From Neolentinus lepideus HHB14362 ss-1 (Eukaryota; Basidiomycota; Agaricomycetes; Gloeophyllales; Gloeophyllaceae), in contig KV425571.1 in NCBI GenBank assembly GCA_001632425.1, positions 453,332 to 468,557 on the forward strand: a stretch of DNA of 15,226 bases. The letters are read 5' to 3'. Positions within the stretch are counted from its first letter, which is position 1; each line of letters begins with the position of its first letter. Below the pieces are notes generated by a model that ran no database searches, was not told the origin of the DNA, and saw only the letters and a list, made by a program, of their open reading frames with translations. Shown piece after piece: positions 8,301 to 14,432 of this stretch. The translations under genes were made by a program, and so were the position numbers.

Positions 8301-9748
8301 GAGCGGATGACTAGGCCTTGGACGAGCTGCTTCTGCTTCATGCACTGAAGATAGTCGAGATTGACATGGGACAAGCGACGGTGCCAAAGCGCCAAATCCA
8401 GAGGACAAGCATCAGCAAGCGACGCGCTTTGCGATGGGGACACCAGCGTACGATAGCCAGTATTGCGATCGTTGACAGATGCAGTGAAGACAAGCTTACT
8501 GTGTAAGTAGAATGACACGAGAGCATCCTGGATCACGCAGCGATAGCCCTTAGTCTTAGTCAGGTGGTAGACAGACAATAGATTCGATCCAAGCTGAGGA
8601 ACATGCAGAACGTCGTGAAGAACTACTACAGGCGCTTTCGACTCTCCCAGAACCGGCTCGAACATCACAGACCCCATCCCAGCAGTATAGATGATAGTAT
8701 CATTTGCGAGGTGCACAGGGATGATGTGGGGAGAGTAGGAAGCAAACCAGTGTCGATGAGGCATCATGTGTGAAGTAGCACCTGTGTCAGTGTTCCAGTT
8801 AGCAGCTGCCAGTGACGAGAGCCAAGAAGAGCGAGCAGAAGCAGAGAGAGCAACACTTGCTTTACCAGCATACTCCGCAACGTTAGCAGAGGCCTCCACA
8901 TCCTCGGACGCCTCCTGCGCGTTCTGAGCCTTCTTCTTCCCTCCCCTACGCTCCTGGCGACGATCAGCAGTCTTCGCCTTCTGCGTCTTCGCAGCGTTCT
9001 CCTTGAACTTGCAGCTAGCCTCGGTATGCCCTTCCCAGTCACAGAACGTGCAGCGAATGCCCTGCGAGGAAGTCAACGTAGTACCAGCAGCCATAGCTAG
9101 AGAGGGTGAAGAGTCGACGCCGCGAGCGAAGCGCTGCGATTCCTCGTTCTGGAACGCGGATTGGAGCTTGGTAAGGTCAAGGGAGTCGAGTAGGAGCAGG
9201 GATGACACGAAGTTGTTGTAATCAGAAGGGAGGGCACGGATGAGAGCCATGGAGGTGAGGTCGTTGTCGAGGGAGTCGATAGTGAAGTCCCTGGGGCGCA
9301 GCGCACAAATGTCTTGCATGGCCTTGTCCGCTCGAGCCATAAGAGAAGCAAGGGACTCCCCCTCAAGTTTGCGAAGCCCCAGGAGCGCATCATAAGCATT
9401 GAAACACGTACCTGGCTTCTGCTGAACATGCACCTCCTTCAGCTTCAACCACATCTTCGCAGGATCGTTCTTAATGTCCTTCACATGCACCTTCTGTCCA
9501 TCCTCAACCGCTAACCAAATCTGACCACTAGCCTGACCCTTGCGCTTCTCCCAGTCCCATACCTCCTTCCTCTCCTCCGTCGTCGGGTTTGCACCGTCTA
9601 CAGGCAGCAGAGAAGCCGTAGGATCATCAGTGACATCCCAGAGATCGAGAGTCTTCAAGTAGGCCTCCATATCATCGGCCCAGGACCCATAGTTGCGCTC
9701 CCCAAGAGCTGGGAATGGATGCTTGGTGGTAGGAGTGGTTGTGGACAT
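5330..9748 (-). CDS. gag-pol: A1 gag-pol polyprotein, Ty1/copia type, intact
   Basis: One frame of 1472 codons from ATG 9748, the same start as in A2 (ATG 11164); the upstream extension to 9850 would start with TTG. Order: copia gag (from about residue 15); zinc knuckle CTFCDWEGHTEASC (233-246); aspartic protease DTGA (D321); GAG-pre-integrase zinc site (H456 to C491/C494); integrase core with D521, D584 and E620 (exactly 35 residues between the last two); acidic and proline-rich linker (about 760-900) with a duplicated DVPDQGGDD; RVT_2 reverse transcriptase (about 990-1235) with FVDD at D1153/D1154; RNase H with D1325, E1366 (STTEAEY) and D1402 (YIDNQSA). The stop TGA at 5330-5332 lies only 19 nt before the PPT. 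With no frameshift or stop between gag and pol, Gag would have to come from processing or a subgenomic RNA. All key catalytic residues I can place are present. Confidence 0.95.
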   Translation of the reverse strand: MSTTTPTTKHPFPALGERNYGSWADDMEAYLKTLDLWDVTDDPTASLLPVDGANPTTEERKEVWDWEKRKGQASGQIWLAVEDGQKVHVKDIKNDPAKMWLKLKEVHVQQKPGTCFNAYDALLGLRKLEGESLASLMARADKAMQDICALRPRDFTIDSLDNDLTSMALIRALPSDYNNFVSSLLLLDSLDLTKLQSAFQNEESQRFARGVDSSPSLAMAAGTTLTSSQGIRCTFCDWEGHTEASCKFKENAAKTQKAKTADRRQERRGGKKKAQNAQEASEDVEASANVAEYAGKASVALSASARSSWLSSLAAANWNTDTGATSHMMPHRHWFASYSPHIIPVHLANDTIIYTAGMGSVMFEPVLGESKAPVVVLHDVLHVPQLGSNLLSVYHLTKTKGYRCVIQDALVSFYLHSKLVFTASVNDRNTGYRTLVSPSQSASLADACPLDLALWHRRLSHVNLDYLQCMKQKQLVQGLVIRSTSIPDPICEPCIAGKQHRHDVPQHATRPSAPLDLVVSDLKGPLPVALIEGYRYWITFIDAHTRYFTVAFLKHKSDAFTAFKVFKAQVETELGMKIKSSMDDKGGEYVGKDWDEFCRQEGIVRKHTETDEPYQNGIAERANQTIQATVTAMLFEAKLPASFWTHAVCCFVHVHNRVPRSALSGAIPYSLWKKGTKPDVSYFRVFGSLAYVLICKKQRKALQPHTRKCIFVGYAPGTRAWTFWDPAERKLFNSSNAVFDERCFPGNARDINPFGDPLSSVDVPDQGGDDELPLDVPDQGGDDDDDALPHPPPAITPPPSPSPEPMPPPGPPPNVDPPANPPPRRSTRLTCQQGSLNETALQRRNLTPPGARVSPAAPSHASDSPDPLELPAPSPAPPDEFHPPDDDVEEDELNIGPGYVKDEGDLASAMSAGMDFVFAGQTVEYWSWEDALDYAFEAVVQTAFKGEEHTSEPRTFREAMQHPEEERQQWLKAAHDEIQSLDENGTFELIECPPGRKAIGSRWVFKVKRNADGSIERYKRHLVAKGFSQRPGFDYNETFAPTPKWVSLRAILALAALEDLELESVDISTAYLNGTLEEDVYMRQPEGFEQKGPEWVWRLQKSLYGLKQAGRCWHEKLNEVLTEKLGFSRLTCEHSVWVYGKDDVCIIIPVFVDDMTIASKSSAAIQKVKDDLRQHFKLRDLGPTSWLLGVEIKHDHSSRTLTISQRQYILDILSRFSMADCDSVSMPMDPGSKLSATMAPQTKAEFDEMRSVPYINAVGALAYLAVATRPDIAYSIGVLARFSKNPGKRHWKAVKHLFHYLKGTMDYKLTYSPSSSSALFTTFTDADHAGNPDNGRSTSGYVIKMGSGAISWSSHLQSIVTLSTTEAEYVAAVSAGQEILWLRNFLTELGYPISGPSMLYIDNQSALAVAKNPEHHGRMKHLDLRFYWLRDEVARGRIGLAHLRTDEMPADCMTKALAKGKVETMVGLLGLV
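7405..7453 (-). other. Two internal copies of the PPT 10-mer (possible central PPT)
   Basis: CAGGGGGGAG, identical to the 3' PPT, occurs at 7405-7414 and 7444-7453 on the element strand, about 55% of the way from the 5' end of the element. It sits in the duplicated DVPDQGGDD segment just after integrase. Ty1 and lentiviruses are known to use a central PPT; its use here is inferred. The simpler explanation is Gln-Gly-Gly codons in a low-complexity linker. Confidence 0.5.
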
Positions 9749-10109
9749 GGCAACGACGACGATGGAGGGTGATAAGGCAGTGATAACAGCGATGAGTGCG
9801 TAGGATGAGAGTATGGAGCAGTAGAGACCAGTCTGAGACCAGATGGGCAAGTTCAGAGGTAGAGATGAAGCTGGAGAGCGAGTAGAGGGTCAAAATGGGC
9901 CAAGGAGCGATTCTAGGCATAATCGCGCAGCGAAAAAGCGTAGGACAGTGCTAGGAAGCTGGAATTGACGTCATAGGGTCTGGATGAACCACTAGAGTGG
10001 ACAGAAAGTCGAAATGGAGATGGATGGCAGATGGATGGATCCAGATGAGGTTGGATGTACCTCTAGAGCGCAGATGACGAGCTAAAAGTGCGATTTTCGA
10101 GACCCTAAA

Positions 10110-10126
10110 GCGTTGGGCTCATAACC
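10110..10126 (-). other. A1 primer-binding site, half initiator tRNA-Met
   Basis: Directly after the 5' LTR the element strand reads GGTTATGAGCCCAACGC. Its complement contains GGGCTCATAACC, the anticodon stem-loop of an initiator tRNA-Met with CAT anticodon. Priming would therefore use a tRNA cut in the anticodon loop rather than the tRNA 3' CCA end, as described for Drosophila copia. A2 has the same site at 10786-10802. Confidence 0.85.
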
Positions 10127-10419
10127 TATCAAGCTGGAAGCCTGTAGGTCTCACAATGCACACCAGGAAGCCTGAGTCAAGCTCTATAAGTTGGATGAAT
10201 ACACTACAGACAGATTACACACCTGAGTCAAGCTCTATAAGTTGGATGAAGAAGAGCTTGACTCTGAACGTGTTTTAGGGAGTAATGTGGCATGGGAAAG
10301 ACACGAGAAGAATAAGGAAACATCGAAATGAAAACAGGACACAACAGGTCCGAGTCAAAGAAGGACAGAGAGACACATACTAGGGTGTCTTGAAGTCCGA
10401 ATAGGCACTAATGCTGACA
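10127..10419 (-). repeat. A1 5' LTR
   Basis: It is 293 bp and collinear with the 3' LTR (about 97% identical). On the element strand it starts TGTCAGCATT and ends GCTTGATA, followed at once by the PBS. It should hold the A1 promoter; transcription would run leftward. It keeps both 28-bp direct repeats (period 51 here because of the 1-nt indel) and the 12-bp inverted repeat. Confidence 0.95.
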
Positions 10420-10424
10420 AGATG

Positions 10425-10520
10425 CAGTGGAGGCTCAGAGCCATATGGCAGGGTCATAGTGCTGTCAGATGCAGGTAGTCTACCAGTGAGGGCATCTTTG
10501 AGGTCAGTGCTGAGGGTCAT
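10425..10520 (-). pseudogene. Family B gag remnant, N-terminal part
   Basis: From an ATG at 10520 the minus strand reads MTLSTDLKDALTGRLPASDS and stays open across the A1 insertion site into 4304-5006 when A1 and one AGATG are removed. It is the same old copia gag, cut on the right by the A2 LTR at 10523. The true gag start could lie further upstream, beyond the A2/A3 block and outside the window. Confidence 0.65.
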
Positions 10521-10522
10521 AA

Positions 10523-10785
10523 TGTCAGCATTAGTGCCTATTTGGATATCAAGACACCTTAGTATGTCTTTCTTTATCCTTCTATGACTTGGACCTGTTG
10601 TGTCCTATTTTCATTTCAATATTTCCTTATTCTTCTTGCATCCTTCCCATGCCACATTACTCCCTAAAACTTGTTCAGAGTCAAGCTCTCCTTCATCTAA
10701 CTTATAGAGCTTGACTCAGGTGTGTAATCTGTCTGTAGTGTATATATCAATCTTATAGAGCTTGACTCAGGCTTCCAGCTTGATA
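10523..10785 (+). repeat. A2 5' LTR with a 30-bp internal deletion
   Basis: It starts TGTCAGCATT and ends GCTTGATA, 263 bp against 293 in A1 and A4. The missing 30 bp lie between two AGGCTTCC repeats near the 3' end, leaving one copy, which is typical of slippage or recombination between short repeats. Confidence 0.88.
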
Positions 10786-10802
10786 GGTTATGAGCCCAAC
10801 AC
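10786..10802 (+). other. A2 primer-binding site
   Basis: GGTTATGAGCCCAACAC follows the LTR. It differs from the A1 site only by a G to A change at a CpG near its 3' end; the 12 nt matching initiator tRNA-Met are kept. Confidence 0.8.
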
Positions 10803-11163
10803 TTTAGGGTCTCAAAAATTGCACTTTCAGCTTGTCATCTGCACTCTAGAGGTACATCCAACCTCATCTAGATCCATCCATCTGCCATCCATCTCTGTTT
10901 TGACTTCCTGTCTACTCTAGTGGTCCTTCCAGACCCTACGATATTGATTCCAGCTTCCTAGCCCTGTCCTATGCTTTTTTGCTGTGTGATTACACCCAGA
11001 ATTGCTCCTTGGCCCATTTGGACTGTCTACTCGCTCTCCAGCTTCATCTTTACCTCTGAACTTGCTCATCTGGTCTTATCTTTGTCTCTACTGCTTTCTA
11101 CTGTCATCTTATGTCCCTATCCTCATTGTCACCACCTTATCACCTGCAATCATTACCATTGCC

Positions 11164-11427
11164 ATGTCAACAACCACTCCTACCACCAAGTGTCCCTTCC
11201 CAGCTCTTGGGGAGTGCAGCTATGGGTCCTGGGCAGATGATATGGAGGCCTACCTGAAGACTCTCAATCTCTGGGATGTCACTGATAATCCTACAGCTGC
11301 TCTGCTGCCTGTAGATGCTACAAACCCAACGACAGAGGAGAGGAAGGAGGTATGGGACTGGGAGAAGCACAAGGGTCAGGCTAGTGGTCAGATATGGTTA
11401 GGATGGGAAGAAGGTGCATGTGAAGGA
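11164..11427 (+). pseudogene. A2 gag fragment
   Basis: ATG 11164 begins MSTTTPTTK and matches the A1 gag N-terminus, including YGSWADDMEAYLKTLNLWDV and EERKEVWDWEKHKGQASGQIW. Near 11400 an 8-nt deletion relative to A1 shifts the frame, and the sequence then meets the A3 LTR at about 11428. About 88 codons remain, so no functional product is expected. Confidence 0.85.
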
Positions 11428-11591
11428 TATAAAGCTAGAAGCCTGTAGGTCTCACAATGCACACCAGGAAGCCTGAGTCAAGCTCTATAAGTTGGATGAA
11501 GAAGAGCTTGACTCTGAACATATTTTAGGGAGTAATGTGGCATGGGAAAGATGCGAGAAGAATAAGGAAACATTGAAATGAAAATAGGACA

Positions 11592-11791
11592 CAAGGTGTT
11601 AGGATTGGTGGTATTGGATGCTCAGCCACAGGAACAAATATGTACAAACAATTTCGCACTTTTGATAGTTAGTGCCACTGGATGTGCTTTCCTTAGTCCG
11701 TGCAATTGACCTGCCTTCGGTTTGTGTATTTGTCTGGGTCTGGTGTGCTTATGGCCACCATCAGGGAAGTTGCTCTGCTGCTGACACAAGG
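11592..11791. repeat. Target-site duplication CAAGG around solo LTR D
   Basis: CAAGG is at 11592-11596 and 11787-11791, next to the TG and CA ends of the insert. Removing one copy and the insert restores the family A LTR. Confidence 0.85.
11597..11786. mobile_element. Solo LTR or LTR-like insert, family D (190 bp)
   Basis: It begins TGTTAGGATT and ends TGCTGACA, so it has TG...CA ends with a near-perfect 6-bp inverted repeat (TGTTAG/CTGACA). A 5-bp duplication flanks it and it interrupts the A3 LTR. No TATA box gives it a direction. It is very short for an LTR, so it could come from a TRIM-like element. It is unlike the LTRs of families A and C. Confidence 0.8.
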
Positions 11792-11864
11792 GGCCCGAGT
11801 CATAGAAGGATAAAGAAAGACATACTGAGGTGTCTGGATATCCAAATAGGCACTAATGCTGACA

Positions 11865-11874
11865 CTCCCCCCTG
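11865..11874 (-). other. A3 polypurine tract
   Basis: CAGGGGGGAG on the element strand, identical to the A1 tract and bordering the A3 3' LTR. Confidence 0.85.
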
Positions 11875-11893
11875 ATGAGGCACCTCTACAAAG

Positions 11894-12744
11894 TTAAACC
11901 AAACCTAAAAGACCAACTGTGATCTCCACTTTCCCCTTAGCCAACACTTTTGTCATACAGTCTGCCGGCATCTTATCTGTCCTAAGATGTGCCAGCCCAA
12001 TCCTTCCCCTCGCAACCTCATCCTGCAGCCAGTAGAACCACAACTCCAAGTGCTTCATGTGCCCATGATGCTCAGGATTCTTCACAACAGCCAATGCAGA
12101 TTGGTTGTCAATGTACAGCATAGATGGCCCAGAGAGCAAATAACCAAGCTCTGTCAAGAAGTTGTGCAACCAGAGAATCTCCTGAACTGCAGAAACAGTG
12201 GTGACATACTCAGCCTCAGTAGTCGAGAGAGTAACGATAGACTGGAGGTGACTAGACCAAGAGATAGCACCAGAACCCATCTTGACAACATAACTGCTGG
12301 TAGAGCAACTATTGTCTGGGTTCCCAACATGATGAGCATCAGTGAAGGTGGTGAACAGCACAGATGATGATGAGGGGGAGTAGATCAGCTTGTAATCAAT
12401 AGTACCCTTCAGATAGTGAAACAGGTACTTAACAGCCTTCCAGTGATGCTTGCCAGGGTTCTTGCTAAAGCACACCAGAACTCCAATGCTGTAAGTGATG
12501 TCTGGATGTGTCACAACAGTGAGATAAGCCAGAGCACCAACTGCATTGATATACGACACAGAGCACATCTCGTCAAATTCAGCCTTAGTCTGAGGAGCCA
12601 TGGTCGCACTAAGCTTAGAGCCAGGGTCCATAGGCATTGAAACAGAGTCGCAGTCAGCCATACTGAAGTGTGACAAGATATCGAGGATGTACTGTCACTG
12701 GGAGATAGTGAGAGTCTGAGAGGAGTGATCGCACTTGATCTCAA
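11894..12744 (-). pseudogene. A3 pol remnant: end of RT and RNase H
   Basis: It is collinear with A1 from the stop codon (TAA 11894-11896 here) back to the end of the RT. RNase H motifs STTEAEYV and YIDNQSAL remain, but TDADHAG has become TDAHHVG. A TGA at 12695-12697 replaces the CGA Arg codon of A1 (ISQRQY), a CpG to TpG nonsense change. The frame breaks off at 12744 where the 1688-bp insert begins. Confidence 0.9.
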
Positions 12745-13042
12745 TGCATTGACAGGCTACAACACACAACAACCACCAAAAACACCTAGAAAATGTGGAG
12801 AGAACTCCATCTAATAGTGTCAGTAGTCGAAGGGCAGAAAGGTAAAGCTCGGGGGAGGTGAGGGAGGCAAAACAGAACAATGAATGGCAACATATATCTC
12901 TTGTGAGTAGACCCAGATGCTCTATAACACTCCTAACTCTCTAAAACCCTTGCTCTACATGTCTCAGCACTGACTCAGCACTTCTCGGAGGGTTTTCAGA
13001 GCCAGGCTAGACCAGCTGTCCTTTTGGGGGACTTGGATGGTA

Positions 13043-13345
13043 ATCAGTGTCGGCATTAGTGCCTATTTGGACATCCAGACACCTTAGTATGTGTCTCTCT
13101 GTCCTTCTTTGACTCGGACCTGTTGTGTCCTGTTTTCATTTCGATGTTTCCTTATTCTTCTCACATCTTTCCCACGCCACATTACTCCCTAAAACGCGTT
13201 CAGAGTCAAGCTCTTCTTCATCCAACTTATAGAGCTTGACTCAGGTGTGTAATCTGTCTGTAGTGTATTCATCCAACTTATAGAGCTTGACTCAGGCTTC
13301 CTGGTGTGCATTGTGAGACCTGCAGGCTTCCAGCTTGATAATCAG
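13043..13345. repeat. Target-site duplication ATCAG around solo LTR A4
   Basis: ATCAG is at 13043-13047 and 13341-13345, exactly bordering the LTR. It independently confirms the TGTC...GATA ends of family A. Confidence 0.92.
13048..13340 (+). mobile_element. Solo LTR of copia family A (A4, 293 bp)
   Basis: It is a full-length family A LTR from TGTCGGCATT to GCTTGATA, with both 28-bp direct repeats, the 12-bp inverted repeat and a 5-bp duplication. It keeps CpG such as AACGCG and CCCACGCC and is very close to the A1 LTRs, so it is a recent insertion that has lost its internal part by LTR-LTR recombination. Confidence 0.93.
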
Positions 13346-13680
13346 ATGATAGTTTGACAGGTTCCTCCATGTCAGAGGACTTCAAGGATGCAGTAAGATG
13401 GAACACTGGTGCAGAAGATGTAGGGAGAACGCAATGGAGATGATAAACACAGAGATAAATGCAAGACCTCATGCTGAGGTCTTCTTAGAACACAATTTCG
13501 GATGCAAGGAGGCTTTGAGATGTGAACTGTGAGGTAAAATTCACTGCTGGAAATGAAAATACAGGACGCCTAAAGTACTAAGTGACCCCGATGTCTAAGA
13601 AACTGCTAAGTCCAAGATATCCTAATGCTCCATGCATCTACAATCAGAATATACAACCAAAAATGTGCTGCTGAGTCTCG

Positions 13681-14260
13681 CTAAGCTCCCAGCCACTCGC
13701 CAATCATCCACTGCATACCACTCTCATTCCGAAGCACTCTAGGCAGGTCAGGAACCACCGCCTCAGGGAAGATCCTTCCATCTTGAGTCCGTACAGTGCA
13801 TCAGCGTGATTTGATGACTTGTGCTTGATGATAATTAACTCGAACTTCATAAGGAGGGATGACTGAGTGTTGCGATGGTGCCGGAACGAAATGAGAGGCC
13901 CACGGCATCCTAACGTGTGGCAGCCAATGAACGCCAAGGTATTGCGAGGTCAAATGGAACATAAGATCAGCTGGTATGCATCAGGAAGGCTGATATGAGT
14001 GACTCAGTGTGTATCGGTGCTTGATAGATGCACCGAGTGCTGCCATTCATTGCTGTCGTGTTGGTAGACTGAGTTCTGGAGGTTCCAAGGATTGTCGCAT
14101 TGTATGGAAGGGGTATGGCATTGAGTAATGTCACTGATGCCATCAGTTCTGTCATCCGAGCACATAAGCAGCATTCAACAACCTTGGAATATCCTGAGTC
14201 ATCGAATAGAGTCCACTCTATTGCACCGGCAGGCATGCAGCATGGTGAAGTGTCTAACAC
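13681..14260 (-). pseudogene. Decayed gene of unknown function inside the A3 insert
   Basis: I do not recognise the product. One minus-strand frame (about 13980-13681, 100 codons, TAG stop at 13681-13683) reads like real protein, with QYLGVHWLPHVRMPWASHF and, near the end, RNESGMQWMIGEWLGA. It is broken by one in-frame TGA at 13801-13803, where CGA (Arg) is the likely ancestor. Upstream, a second frame stays open for 97 codons (13967-14260) and includes AIEWTLFDDSGYSKVVECC. The two overlap, so a frameshift or intron lies near 13970. Further weak coding stretches extend toward 14430. It may be a fragment of a host gene or of another element. Confidence 0.4.
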
Positions 14261-14432
14261 TTGGCGGTGATGTCAGTGGCTGGAGGTGCGCATCCTCGGG
14301 GATCACCAATGTATTGAATCATAGCTTGTTGAACGCTCGGAGATACATTGGTGGTCTCAGTGCTTTCCGCACTGTGTCGAACTCACCAAAAATGCATTTT
14401 CAGAGGCTAGCGATGCTGGAGGCCTATCAGAG

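Larger units (their letters stand above)
5007..10419 (-). mobile_element. Complete Ty1/copia LTR retrotransposon A1 (5.4 kb)
   Basis: On the minus strand the order is 5' LTR (10127-10419), PBS (10110-10126), leader of about 360 nt, gag-pol frame (9748-5330), PPT (5301-5310) and 3' LTR (5007-5300). Integrase precedes reverse transcriptase, which is the copia order. The two LTRs differ at about 9 of 293 positions plus one 1-nt indel, and at least four of those differences are at CpG. It sits in the gag of family B with a 5-bp duplication. All parts needed for movement appear present, so it may be active or only recently silenced. It keeps many CpG, unlike its neighbours. Confidence 0.95.
5002..10424. 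repeat. Target-site duplication AGATG around A1
   Basis: AGATG is at 5002-5006 and at 10420-10424, immediately outside the two LTRs. It fixes the element's ends exactly and shows that the LTR ends on the element strand are TGTC...GATA. Confidence 0.93.
10523..11427 (+). mobile_element. Copia family A copy A2, 5' part only
   Basis: It carries LTR, PBS, leader and gag start in the same order as A1 but on the opposite strand, and collinear with A1 9477-10419. It is cut off at about 11427, where the inverted 3' LTR of A3 begins. Most CpG of A1 are TpG or CpA here. The rest of A2 is expected beyond the window, after the 5' LTR of A3. The left flank is family B gag; no second target duplication can be seen here. 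Confidence 0.88.
11428..11864 (-). repeat. A3 3' LTR, interrupted by solo LTR D
   Basis: The family A LTR runs from TATAAAGCTAG (TATCAAGCTGG in A1) to AATGCTGACA. The 190-bp solo LTR D and its 5-bp duplication lie inside it. The first 28-bp direct repeat unit is fused directly to the inverted-repeat region, so one ~50-bp period has been lost compared with A1. Confidence 0.87.
12745..14432. other. 1688-bp insert splitting the A3 RT
   Basis: Sequence unrelated to the copia families lies between A3 12744 and 14433. The A1 equivalents of the flanks are 4 bp apart (CACC is missing), so the insertion came with a small deletion, not a target duplication. I found no terminal inverted repeats or poly-A tail. 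It contains solo LTR A4 and a decayed minus-strand coding region. In 12745-13047 and 13346-13680 I see nothing coding. It may be a captured host segment or filler DNA from break repair. Confidence 0.7.

Noticed and set aside
9749..9850. Upstream extension of the A1 polyprotein by 34 codons
   Set aside because: It would start with TTG. The ATG at 9748 is conserved in A2 (11164) and begins the conserved MSTTTPTTK sequence.
12695..12880. 61-codon minus-strand frame across the A3/insert border
   Set aside because: A chimera of A3 RT and insert sequence with no conserved content outside the A3 part.
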